A stretch of 10,646 nucleotides of DNA from an uncultured Oscillospiraceae bacterium (GTDB lineage: Bacteria > Bacillota > Clostridia > Oscillospirales > Oscillospiraceae): positions 1-10,646 of the forward strand of contig CAKTKV010000043.1 of the NCBI GenBank assembly GCA_934572355.1, read 5' to 3'. The notes under the pieces were generated by a model. It did no database searches. It saw only the letters and a program-made list of their open reading frames with translations, and was not told the origin of the DNA. Made by a program: the position numbers and the translations under genes. Of the stretch, positions 1-6,397 are shown piece by piece. Each line of letters starts with the position of its first letter. Within the stretch, counting starts at the first letter, position 1.

Positions 1-414
1 CTGATACAGTGCGCCCGTCTCAGGGAACCACTCCAGACCGTAGGAGCGTTTGAGCCGCTCGACGACCGCCTTCTTGATTATCTTCTGACAGTCGGAAACG
101 GAGAAAAGCTTTGAATTGAGACTGTAGCCCTTGACGGGGAAAGCGCCGTCCTTCGGGATGATGGACTCCCAAGGCAGAGCCTTTGTGCCCTCGAATAGCT
201 CATCAAACGTGAAAGCGTCAAATCTGCCCATTTCGATGAGCACGCGCTCACCAATGCGCAGACAAATATTGGCGCGGGCAAGCGCCTCATCCCCGCCGGT
301 AAAATACACACGGCCGTTTTCGGACGCAACATCTGCCATGTCCATACGCTTGAGTTCATCGGATATCGGCCCTTCAAGTCCTAAAAGGCAGGGGACACAG
401 AATTTATATTCCAT
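1..414 (-). CDS. THUMP-domain class I SAM-dependent RNA methyltransferase, N-terminal part (runs off the window)
   Basis: The gene starts at ATG 414-412 and reads open for 138 codons to the window edge, so only the N-terminus is present. It begins MEYKFCVPCLLGLEGPISDE and continues with GRVYFTGGDEALARANICLR and GERVLIEMG. This is the typical opening of the RlmL/YpsC group: a small ferredoxin-like domain followed by a THUMP RNA-binding domain. The SAM-binding methyltransferase domain (Rossmann fold) would lie beyond position 1, so the catalytic motif cannot be checked. Family members methylate guanine N2 in 23S rRNA; the exact target here is unknown. The start is set by AGGAG (420-424 on the minus strand), 5 nt from ATG. 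A SigA promoter (443-471) drives it, divergent from the ECF operon. The family assignment is from recognised sequence style, not a search. Confidence 0.85.
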   Translation of the reverse strand, partial: MEYKFCVPCLLGLEGPISDELKRMDMADVASENGRVYFTGGDEALARANICLRIGERVLIEMGRFDAFTFDELFEGTKALPWESIIPKDGAFPVKGYSLNSKLFSVSDCQKIIKKAVVERLKRSYGLEWFPETGALYQ

Positions 415-442
415 AATTGCTCCTGATATTTTTATTTTATAA

Positions 443-471
443 ATAATACTACAAAAATTTGATGTTGTAAA
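443..471 (-). promoter_or_regulatory. SigA-type promoter of the THUMP methyltransferase gene
   Basis: On the minus strand the -35 box TTTACA (471-466) is followed by a 17-nt spacer and the -10 box TATTAT (448-443). Transcription would start near 436, giving a leader of about 20 nt with the AGGAG site. The surrounding DNA is very AT-rich, which fits a promoter but also raises the chance of accidental matches. Confidence 0.65.
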
Positions 472-499
472 TGGATAGCGGGAATTTCTTGATTTTTTC

Positions 500-525
500 G
501 GAACATGAAACAATTTGCCGCCGTC
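500..525 (+). promoter_or_regulatory. Putative ECF-sigma promoter of the lipoprotein-sigma-antisigma operon
   Basis: GGAAC (500-504), then 17 nt, then CGTC (522-525). This matches the bipartite ECF pattern of an AAC-containing -35 and a CGTC -10 separated by about 16-17 nt, as known for SigW/SigM/RpoE-type factors. No good SigA promoter with 16-18 nt spacing is visible in the same stretch. Because the operon encodes an ECF sigma factor, autoregulation is the natural inference. A closely similar element stands at 6341-6365. Not tested. Confidence 0.6.
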
Positions 526-571
526 AAAGGTATTATAGATGAAACGATAAAGAAAAGAAAGGGGCTCGACT

Positions 572-1396
572 ATGACTGGTATAAGAAAATATGCGCTGAT
601 GATATGCGCGGTGATGGCGCTGCTGTGTGGCTGTCAGGCGGCTGATGAAACGCTGCTCCCGGAGCAGGCGTCACCGCAGGAGACGGCGGCGGTATCGACA
701 AGCGCGCCGACACCGACAGAGGAGGTACGCACGCTGACGCGGGAGGAATATGAAGCATGGATGCATGAGCGCAGCGCCGTGGACGGTAAGCTGTGCATAA
801 GCCGGAGTGACGATGAGCATTTGAAGGAGCTCCCGCAGGATGAGCCGCGCAGCTTTGAGATTACATACGATCCGTATTACCTGACCTGTGATGAGTACCG
901 CGAAAGATACGGCGAGATAATGAGCCTTATGAAAAAGCAGAGTGAGATCGTTTACAGGACTCAGGCGGAGCTGATAGCCGCCGGGGAAAACGGCAGCGCG
1001 ACCCTGGACTCAGACGCAATGGCGTGGCATAAGGCAAACGACAGTAAGCTCCCGCAGGAGTACTGGTACACACATGAGGAAATAAACGCCCTGGGTACGG
1101 AGCTTGCGGATATCACCGAAGCGGCGCAGCGGGATAACTGCATCAAAGCGGCGAAAGCCTTTTCCGCCCTCGGCTGCGAGGCGACGGTGATGCAGTATGA
1201 CGAAGAGAATGGGGACAGGTTCGATTACGCGCAGATGACCGGGCAGCGCTATATGTGCATCATACAGGCGGCACCGGCACAGCTGTACACCATTGGCGAG
1301 GAGCTGGACGAGGCCTATATGCTTCGCTTGCTTGACGACGGGATAGGCGCGGAAAGCGTGAAGCTCTTTACGATCAAGGTCTGGCCGGAGGAATGA
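572..1396 (+). CDS. Lipoprotein of unknown function, first gene of the ECF sigma operon
   Basis: The 274-residue product starts with a lipoprotein signal peptide: basic MTGIRKY, a hydrophobic stretch to about residue 20, then lipobox LCG before Cys21. A Pro/Thr/Ser/Ala/Glu-rich linker runs to about residue 52 (including TSAPTPTEE). The remainder, about residues 53-274, is soluble, acidic and rich in Glu, Tyr and Ala. I recognise no domain in it. ATG 572 is supported by AAAGGGG (558-564) 7 nt upstream. The stop is only 6 nt before the sigma factor gene, and the ribosome site for sigma (GGAGGA, 1387-1392) lies within the last codons here, so translation is probably coupled. By position it may be a surface sensor, an accessory to the anti-sigma factor, or simply an effector of the response. 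The function is unknown. Confidence 0.85.
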   Translation: MTGIRKYALMICAVMALLCGCQAADETLLPEQASPQETAAVSTSAPTPTEEVRTLTREEYEAWMHERSAVDGKLCISRSDDEHLKELPQDEPRSFEITYDPYYLTCDEYRERYGEIMSLMKKQSEIVYRTQAELIAAGENGSATLDSDAMAWHKANDSKLPQEYWYTHEEINALGTELADITEAAQRDNCIKAAKAFSALGCEATVMQYDEENGDRFDYAQMTGQRYMCIIQAAPAQLYTIGEELDEAYMLRLLDDGIGAESVKLFTIKVWPEE

Positions 1397-1402
1397 ACGG
1401 CG

Positions 1403-1882
1403 ATGGAGAACAGAGAATTTGAGCACCTTGCGCGGCGGTATATGGACATGGTGTTCCGCTTGGCGTTCAGCTATATGAAGAGCGCAAGCGACGCGGACGA
1501 TGTGACGCAGAATGTTCTGCTGCGTCTGCTGAGAAACACCAAACCATTTGCATGCGAGGAGCACACGCGTTTCTGGCTCGTGCGCGTGACGGTGAATGAG
1601 TGCAAGCGTGCGCTGCGCTCGCCGTGGCGCAGAGCCGGGGACATTGAGGAATACGCAAATGAGCTGCGCTTTGAGACACCCGAGCACAGCGAGCTGTTTT
1701 ACGCGGTGATGGAGCTGCCGGAAAAATACCGGACGGCGATATATCTTTATTATTATGAGGACTATTCCACGGACGAGATAGCCCGGCTCACCGGGATCCC
1801 GGCGGCTACCGTGCGCACACGGCTACGCCGCGGCCGGGAGCTGCTGAGAGCGGGACTGGAGGAGGTGCGGAGCAATGTTTGA
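1403..1882 (+). CDS. ECF-family RNA polymerase sigma factor (sigma-70 family, SigW/RpoE-like)
   Basis: The 159-residue protein has normal ECF length and the two expected domains. Region 2 spans about residues 7-70 and includes ARRYMDMVFRLAFSYMKS and the 2.2 motif DADDVTQNVLLRLL (residues 30-43), the core RNA polymerase contact. Region 4 spans about residues 105-150: LPEKYRTAIYLYYYEDYSTD, then the helix-turn-helix EIARLTGIPAATVRTRLRRG that reads the -35 box. There is no region 1.1 or region 3, as usual for the class. The start ATG 1403 has GGAGGA 10 nt upstream. The stop overlaps the next gene by 8 bp (1875-1882), the usual arrangement for a sigma/anti-sigma pair with coupled translation. The likely role is switching on an envelope or extracytoplasmic stress set, including its own operon through the site at 500-525. 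The family is certain; the regulon is inferred. Confidence 0.95.
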   Translation: MENREFEHLARRYMDMVFRLAFSYMKSASDADDVTQNVLLRLLRNTKPFACEEHTRFWLVRVTVNECKRALRSPWRRAGDIEEYANELRFETPEHSELFYAVMELPEKYRTAIYLYYYEDYSTDEIARLTGIPAATVRTRLRRGRELLRAGLEEVRSNV

Positions 1883-2663
1883 TGCAAAATTGTATAAGGA
1901 GACCTTCTCTGCCGTCCGCGCGCCGGGGGACACAATAGAGCGGGTCTATATGAATGACCGGCGGAGAAAGGCCAAAGCGCCGAAAACGCTTCTCATCGCG
2001 GCGATACTTGTGCCGCTGTTTATCCTGAGCGCTTTCGCGATAGGCTACGGAGCCATGCATGCCCACAAGACCGCGGCGGGGGAAGCAATGGCAGGCAGAG
2101 TGCCCGGGATAAATGTTGAGACGGGCGCGGCGGAGAGTCAGGAGATAGGGCACAGCGGGACAAGTATGTGGTTCACCTTCGATGTTGGGGAAGACTGCCG
2201 CGAGGTGAGCGTGCGCCCGAACTGGCTGCCGGAGAGCGGCGCACAGGCGGAGAGCTACCTGAGCCAATGCACGAGCGGGCGCATCATTGACAACGAGGGC
2301 GAGAGGATAGCCTACTGCATAGAGAGCTTCAACGGCGAGCGGCTGCGGGGAATGAAATATTTCCTTACCGGAGAGAGCCGCATTATAAAGGAAGACGTCT
2401 GGAACGGCTATGACCGCATGGAGATAGAGACAAGCTATGAAAGCCCCGTCACGGGCGAGCGGTGGACGGCGTATAACCTGCTGCTCTTTTCACCGGAGTA
2501 CGGCTACCTGATCCGTATCGGCGGGCAGGACAATGCCGGAACGGACATGGCTGCGCTGGAGAAGATCGCCGAGAATCTCAGCGTGGAAGTGAGCGAGGAG
2601 AAGGCTAAGTGGCCGTATAAAGGCGTGTCTGATATCAGCTGCCTTGACATTGCCCGGGGCTGA
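1875..2663 (+). CDS. Single-pass membrane protein, probable anti-sigma factor of the ECF sigma gene
   Basis: The 262-residue product has a short cytoplasmic N-terminus of about 37 residues (MFDAKLYKETFSAVRAPGDT, then a basic RRRKAKAPK stretch), one hydrophobic segment at about residues 38-60, and an extracytoplasmic domain of about 200 residues. The C-terminal part (YNLLLFSPEYGYLIRIGG, then MAALEKIAENLSV) loosely resembles DUF4367-type domains that end Firmicutes anti-sigma proteins. There is no zinc-binding HxxxCxxC motif, and the N-terminal tail is short for a classical anti-sigma domain, so sigma binding is inferred from position and topology. Its start overlaps the sigma stop by 8 bp and is preceded by a GGAGGAGGT-rich stretch near 1857-1866. 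Only two Cys in the outer domain stand out (residues in EDCREV and SQCTSG). Alternatively it could be a sensor working through a different mechanism. Confidence 0.75.
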   Translation: MFDAKLYKETFSAVRAPGDTIERVYMNDRRRKAKAPKTLLIAAILVPLFILSAFAIGYGAMHAHKTAAGEAMAGRVPGINVETGAAESQEIGHSGTSMWFTFDVGEDCREVSVRPNWLPESGAQAESYLSQCTSGRIIDNEGERIAYCIESFNGERLRGMKYFLTGESRIIKEDVWNGYDRMEIETSYESPVTGERWTAYNLLLFSPEYGYLIRIGGQDNAGTDMAALEKIAENLSVEVSEEKAKWPYKGVSDISCLDIARG

Positions 2664-2689
2664 AAGTGTTAAATGTTAAATCTTTGGTG

Positions 2690-2718
2690 TTGAAATATTG
2701 CATGATTAGAAGTATAAT
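2690..2718 (+). promoter_or_regulatory. Near-consensus SigA promoter of the lysozyme-like lipoprotein gene
   Basis: TTGAAA (2690-2695), an exact 17-nt spacer, then TATAAT (2713-2718). Transcription would begin near 2725. That makes an upstream in-frame ATG at 2727 an implausible start and favours ATG 2757. The promoter also shows that this gene is expressed independently of the sigma operon in front of it. Confidence 0.85.
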
Positions 2719-2756
2719 AACCAAACATGGAAAAATATTCATGCCGGAGATTTAAT

Positions 2757-3992
2757 ATGACGAAACCGATGAAGTCCGCCGCAGCGCTCACGCTTGCGGT
2801 ATCATTACTGCTTACGCTTACCGGCTGCACTGGCAAGCCCGAAGCTGTCCCGACGCCGACTGCCGCAGTGCAGGAGACACCGGCACCCACGCCGACGCCG
2901 GAGTCTACGCCCGAACCGACGGCTGCGCCGGAGTCTACGCCCGAACCGACGGCTGCGCCGGAGCCTACGCCCGAACCGACGGCTGCGCCGGAGCCGGACA
3001 TACCTGTTATCACCATTTCTGACGCGACGGAGCCTTCGGATATGAAGGCGGGGAACATCGTAGATATAAAAGGCATTGTCAAGACGGACAAGGGGCAGCT
3101 CACGAACGTCACGGGCAGACTCCTCAAGGACGGCGAAGTCGTTCAGGAATATGCCTATGTGCCGTATTCGCCGGAGTTCAGTCTTGCGGGCACGGTGAAC
3201 GCGTCCATGCATTTTGCGGATCTCGGAGCGGGGGATTATACATATCAGCTGACCGCCGTGGCGGAAAATAAGGGCGAGACGGTTGAGGCCGTTCTTATAG
3301 AAAAGAAGTTCGCGATATACGTTGAGGGCGCGCAGAAGAGCACCCAGACGCAGACAGAGACGGCGCAGTCCGGGACTGCTGCCGCACCGGAGCCGGCACA
3401 GCAGACGGAAGCTGCGGCACCTGCCGTGTCCAGCGGCAAAAAGGAATATGCCGCGCAGACCACCTATGACACGAGCAACGCCGGTATTATATGGAACTAT
3501 TTCGTCGAGCAGTTTGATAACCCCTACACTGCGGCGGCGATACTCGGCTGCATTGATTCGGAAAGCTCCTGCGAGCCTACGCGTGTCGAGGGCGATTTTA
3601 CCTCGCAGTTCTATTTCTCGCAGGACTATACAGACAGCATAGATAACGGCTCTGTAAGCAGAGAGGCATTTATAAAATACCTGCCGAGGGATAAGTGCGG
3701 CCATGGCTACGGTCTGTGCCAGTGGACGGGCGAGCGCAAGGGCTACCTGTACGACCTTGCGATGGAGAACGGTACGTCGGTGGGCGACCTGCTGACTCAG
3801 TGCGAGTTCATCATGCAAGAGCTCAGGAACGATTATCCGGAGCTGCTGGAATATTTGGTGAACGCAGAGGACGAGCTGTCCGCGACGCTTGAGTTTTCAA
3901 ATGTGTATCTTCAGGCGCTCGTCCATGGCGGCAGGACGACGCTTGCAAGCGAGTATCTTGACAAGTATGCGCTTGTAGAGGAAGAGGAATAA
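2757..3992 (+). CDS. Lipoprotein with Pro/Thr/Glu repeat linker, Ig-like region and C-terminal phage-tail-lysozyme-type domain
   Basis: The 411-residue product is a probable surface-anchored peptidoglycan hydrolase. Its signal peptide has lipobox LTG before Cys24. Residues 25-80 are a Pro/Thr/Ala/Glu linker holding three tandem copies of a ten-residue unit (ESTPEPTAAP, residues 49-78). Residues about 80-190 look like a beta-rich Ig-like module, and 195-235 are a second low-complexity Gln/Thr/Ala linker. From about residue 240 it matches the phage tail lysozyme family: IWNYFVEQF, AAILGCIDSESSCEP with the presumed catalytic Glu269, GHGYGLCQWTGERKGYLYDL (315-334) and the late LLTQCEFIMQEL. ATG 2757 is chosen because GGAGA (2746-2750) lies 6 nt upstream and the predicted transcript starts near 2725. 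The longer reading from 2727 would be nearly leaderless. The glycosidase activity is inferred from the family; the domain may be used only for wall binding or remodelling. Confidence 0.85.
   Translation: MTKPMKSAAALTLAVSLLLTLTGCTGKPEAVPTPTAAVQETPAPTPTPESTPEPTAAPESTPEPTAAPEPTPEPTAAPEPDIPVITISDATEPSDMKAGNIVDIKGIVKTDKGQLTNVTGRLLKDGEVVQEYAYVPYSPEFSLAGTVNASMHFADLGAGDYTYQLTAVAENKGETVEAVLIEKKFAIYVEGAQKSTQTQTETAQSGTAAAPEPAQQTEAAAPAVSSGKKEYAAQTTYDTSNAGIIWNYFVEQFDNPYTAAAILGCIDSESSCEPTRVEGDFTSQFYFSQDYTDSIDNGSVSREAFIKYLPRDKCGHGYGLCQWTGERKGYLYDLAMENGTSVGDLLTQCEFIMQELRNDYPELLEYLVNAEDELSATLEFSNVYLQALVHGGRTTLASEYLDKYALVEEEE
2901..2990 (+). repeat. Three tandem 30-bp repeats coding for a ten-residue Pro/Glu unit
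   Basis: Units are 2901-2930, 2931-2960 and 2961-2990. The first two are identical and the third differs by one base (gagtct to gagcct). They encode ESTPEPTAAP twice and EPTPEPTAAP once, extending the linker between membrane anchor and Ig-like domain. Near-identity at the DNA level implies recent expansion, so copy number may vary between strains without a frameshift. Confidence 0.95.
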
Positions 3993-4019
3993 GCTTTGCG
4001 ATAATAGCAAGATAAAACG

Positions 4020-4051
4020 ATACCCCTTACGCGAAAAAGCGTAAGGGGTAT
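4020..4051. terminator. Bidirectional intrinsic terminator between the lysozyme lipoprotein gene and nagB
   Basis: A 13-bp stem (4020-4032 with 4039-4051, core TACCCCTTACGC) closes a 6-nt loop GAAAAA. Plus-strand transcripts meet TTTTAT after the stem. Minus-strand transcripts meet CGTTTTATC. It serves the two convergent genes that end at 3992 and 4074. Confidence 0.9.
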
Positions 4052-4073
4052 TTTATGTGGCGCTTAGAGCAGC

Positions 4074-4808
4074 TTAGCCTTTGTAGCCGATAGCGTCGGC
4101 AAGCTCACGGGTGATGATGACGGTCGCGTCATGGTGCAGCTTCATAAGCGTTGCGGGGCAGGCGCAGGTGACAGCGTCGCTCATCAGGAGCTGACGGGCG
4201 GCATCGGCCTTGTTTGAGCCGCTGAGGATCATCAGCAGGCGCTTTGCCATCATTATCTCGCCTATGCCCATAGTCACAGCGTAGCGGGGGACTTCGTCGC
4301 GCGAGGCGAAGAAGCGAGCGTTTGCGTCAATGGTGCTCTCGTCGAGGACTTCCTTGTGTGCGTGCCAGTACAGTTCCTTGCCCGGCTCATTGAACGCGAG
4401 GTGGCCGTCCGGACCGACGCCGAGCACCTGAAGCTCAACGCAGCTGCCCGCGATCACAGCCTGAAACTCCGCAATGTTCGCGTCGATATTGCCCGTGCCC
4501 TTGGCGACGTAGGTGTTTTTCTTGTCGATATTTATGTGATCGAAGAGATTGGAATCCATGAAATATCTGTAGCTCTGGTCATGCGCCGGTTCGAGGCCGA
4601 TATATTCGTCAAGGTTCACGGTGTGTACCCTGGAGAAATCAAGCCCCTCCTCACGGCAGCGGCGCGCAAGCTCCTGATACATGCCGACAGGACTTGAGCC
4701 GGTGGCGAGGCCGAGGCAGCAGTCAGGCTTCTCGCGGACTATCTTCTCAATGATATCCGCACCGGCGGCGCTTTGACTTTTATAGTCGTCACAGATTATT
4801 ACTTTCAA
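4074..4808 (-). CDS. nagB: Glucosamine-6-phosphate deaminase (isomerase)
   Basis: The enzyme converts glucosamine 6-phosphate to fructose 6-phosphate plus ammonia, the last step of N-acetylglucosamine and amino-sugar catabolism in the cytoplasm. The 244-residue length is normal for the Gram-positive form. Visible motifs are LGLATGSSPVGMY (32-44, sugar-phosphate binding), VNLDEYIGL (64-72, catalytic Asp67 region) and GVGPDGHLAFNEPG (130-143, with Asp134, His136 and Glu141 matching the catalytic Asp-His-Glu set). The start is taken as TTG 4808-4806, giving the family-typical opening (M)KVIICDDY. It has a perfect AGGAGG (4821-4816) 7 nt upstream. The longer ATG reading from 4898 adds 30 residues foreign to the family and runs through the promoter. 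It has its own promoter at 4870-4898 and ends at the bidirectional terminator. It can recycle wall or host-derived amino sugars. Confidence 0.95.
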   Translation of the reverse strand: MKVIICDDYKSQSAAGADIIEKIVREKPDCCLGLATGSSPVGMYQELARRCREEGLDFSRVHTVNLDEYIGLEPAHDQSYRYFMDSNLFDHINIDKKNTYVAKGTGNIDANIAEFQAVIAGSCVELQVLGVGPDGHLAFNEPGKELYWHAHKEVLDESTIDANARFFASRDEVPRYAVTMGIGEIMMAKRLLMILSGSNKADAARQLLMSDAVTCACPATLMKLHHDATVIITRELADAIGYKG

Positions 4809-4815
4809 AAAATTT

Positions 4816-4821
4816 CCTCCT
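4816..4821 (-). promoter_or_regulatory. Ribosome binding site that fixes the TTG start of nagB
   Basis: A complete AGGAGG on the minus strand lies 7 nt from TTG 4808. No comparable site precedes the upstream ATG at 4898, so this element decides the start. Confidence 0.9.
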
Positions 4822-4832
4822 AAGTGAAATTT

Positions 4833-4851
4833 GCCCGCCTGTACCGGCGGC
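4833..4851. other. GC-rich hairpin in the nagB leader
   Basis: GCCCGCC (4833-4839) and GGCGGC (4846-4851) form a short stem, with one extra base, around TGTACC. It falls inside the predicted nagB 5' leader. On the plus strand it is followed by TTTTT (4852-4856), as in an intrinsic terminator, yet no plus-strand gene ends here. It may weakly block antisense transcription or shape the leader. Confidence 0.45.
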
Positions 4852-4869
4852 TTTTTGTTACCTATGCCC

Positions 4870-4898
4870 AGTATATAGGCTTTGCCGGAAAGCGTCAA
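4870..4898 (-). promoter_or_regulatory. SigA-type promoter of nagB overlapping the symporter stop codon
   Basis: On the minus strand TTGACG (4898-4893), a 17-nt spacer, then TATACT (4875-4870). The -35 box covers the TGA stop of the upstream symporter gene (4897-4895). Transcription would start near 4863, giving a leader of about 55 nt. A second -35-like TTGACA sits 7 bp further upstream. Confidence 0.75.
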
Positions 4899-6256
4899 GT
4901 GTCAATTTTCCGCGATATTTTTCCCACAACGGGGGAGAGCAGGAGCAGGGAGACAAGGTTCGGCAGAGACATCAGCGCGTTTATCAGGTCGGCGATCTGC
5001 CACACGCCTTTGGTTGACATAACACATCCGCAAAGACAGACGCACGGGAACAGAACACCGTAAACAGCGGCTCCGCGCTTACTGCTTATGTACCCGGCGC
5101 AGCGGCTGCCGTAGACTGCCCAGCCCATCACGCTTGTGTAGGCGAAAAGGCAGATCGTGACGGCCATGAACACCGCCGAAGCACGCGCGCCGAACACAGA
5201 AGCGAGGGCGGACTGATACACTTCCGTACCGGTGACGCTGCCCCACGGGATGTTGATCCCGCTGCAAAGGATCGCAAGCGCGGTACAGGTGCAGATAACT
5301 ATCGTGTCGGCAAAGACCTCGAAGATGCCCCACATACCGTGAGCGGCGGGATCATCCGTATCAGCTGCGGCGTGGGCAATGGCGGCGGTGCCGAGCCCGG
5401 CTTCGTTGGAAAAGGCACTGCGCCTCAGCCCCCATTGTATGCACTGCGCCGTAGTGACACCGCAGATACCGCCGGTGATCGCGCCGGGGCGGAAGGCTTC
5501 AACAAATACGGTTGACATAACTACGATTATCCGATCGTGGTTCAATGCGACGACCGCCATAGATGCGGCGATGAACAGCAGACTCATCAGCGGCACGAGA
5601 GCTTCCGCCGCTGTGCCGACCCGACCTGCGCCGCCTGAGAGCAGCAGCGCAGTAACGGCGGCGAGGACGAGGCCGAGCGCGAAGCGCAGGGCGGCGGGGC
5701 TTGGCATCGGACCAACTGTGCAAGCGTCGACGGCGCGGACGAAGGAATCGGCAATGCTGCTGACCTGCACGAGATTCCCCATGCAGAAGGCGGAGAGCGT
5801 GGCAAGAACACCGTAGACGCGCGCAAGGCGCGGTCGGCTAAGTCCGTGGGTGATGTAGTCCATTGGACCACTGCCGATGCTTCCGCGGCGGTAATATATC
5901 GCGAGTGCGACCTCGGCGTATTTTACGATCATCCCGATGAGTGCCGCTGCCCAGAGCCAGAAGAGCGCACCTGGGCCGCCCATGGCGATAGCCTGTGACA
6001 CGCCGACGATGTTACCCGTGCCGACCGTTGAGCCGAGAGCTGTCGCGGCAGCCTGAAAGGGCGTGACTGTTCCGCTTCTGTGCTCTGTCGGACGCAGACG
6101 TATGCTGCCGACAGTCAGACGCATCGCAAGGCCGAAGCGCCTGAATTGCAGACCGCGGCAGCTGATGGTGAGCGCCCCGGCGCAGACGATCAGCCCGGGG
6201 AAAAACAGCCAGCTCCATATAAAATTGCTGATATAGGAAGAAATTGTACTGAACAT
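4895..6256 (-). CDS. Sodium:alanine symporter family protein (AGCS)
   Basis: The 453-residue, strongly hydrophobic protein has the length and order of an AGCS (alanine or glycine:cation symporter; AlsT/DagA-like) carrier that imports small neutral amino acids with sodium. Signature stretches are GTVTPFQAAATALGSTVGTG (62-81) followed by NIVGVSQAIAMGGPGALFWLW. Another is WGLRRSAFSNEAGLGTAAIA (275-294), the family's conserved half-helix region. The C-terminal VWQIADLINALMSLPNLVSLLLL also fits. About ten membrane segments are expected. The start ATG 6256-6254 gives a family-like N-terminus, but no Shine-Dalgarno sequence is visible before it and I found no convincing promoter, so the start and expression level are less certain. 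It lies head-to-head with the DUF1002 gene across about 140 bp and may read through into nagB, since no strong terminator follows it. Confidence 0.92.
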   Translation of the reverse strand: MFSTISSYISNFIWSWLFFPGLIVCAGALTISCRGLQFRRFGLAMRLTVGSIRLRPTEHRSGTVTPFQAAATALGSTVGTGNIVGVSQAIAMGGPGALFWLWAAALIGMIVKYAEVALAIYYRRGSIGSGPMDYITHGLSRPRLARVYGVLATLSAFCMGNLVQVSSIADSFVRAVDACTVGPMPSPAALRFALGLVLAAVTALLLSGGAGRVGTAAEALVPLMSLLFIAASMAVVALNHDRIIVVMSTVFVEAFRPGAITGGICGVTTAQCIQWGLRRSAFSNEAGLGTAAIAHAAADTDDPAAHGMWGIFEVFADTIVICTCTALAILCSGINIPWGSVTGTEVYQSALASVFGARASAVFMAVTICLFAYTSVMGWAVYGSRCAGYISSKRGAAVYGVLFPCVCLCGCVMSTKGVWQIADLINALMSLPNLVSLLLLSPVVGKISRKIDT

Positions 6257-6340
6257 AAATATTAAGATTGACTAAGGTTCACAAAAAAGGCTTTATTTAA
6301 CGGCGGACATGTGGTAAGGTATGCCCCGGATTGAATATAT

Positions 6341-6365
6341 GGAACAAAATGAAGAACTATTCGTC
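6341..6365 (+). promoter_or_regulatory. Putative ECF-sigma promoter of the DUF1002 gene
   Basis: GGAAC (6341-6345), 16 nt, then CGTC (6362-6365). The -35 block is the same as in the site before the sigma operon at 500-525, and the spacer is within one base. Transcription would start near 6372, about 25 nt before ATG 6398. A TATAAA at 6368-6373 is present but lacks a usable SigA -35 box at 16-18 nt. Whether the sigma factor of this window or another ECF factor reads it is unknown. Confidence 0.6.
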
Positions 6366-6397
6366 TCTATAAACGAGCTCTGAAAGGGGAGACAAAA

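Noticed and set aside
515..539. SigA promoter TTGCCG with TATTAT or TATAGA before the lipoprotein gene
   Set aside because: The spacers are 10 and 13 nt, too short for SigA; the ECF-type element in the same region has correct spacing.
2727..2756. Upstream ATG giving the lysozyme lipoprotein ten extra residues
   Set aside because: The predicted transcript starts near 2725, there is no ribosome site, and the 2757 start has GGAGA and a normal lipoprotein signal peptide.
2669..3818. Minus-strand open frames with Gly/Ser/Val or Arg-rich repeats
   Set aside because: They are the complement of the lysozyme lipoprotein gene; the repeats are the 30-bp linker units read backwards.
4809..4898. N-terminal extension of NagB from ATG 4898
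   Set aside because: It would pass through the promoter and the AGGAGG site. The family opening (M)KVIICDDY begins at TTG 4808.
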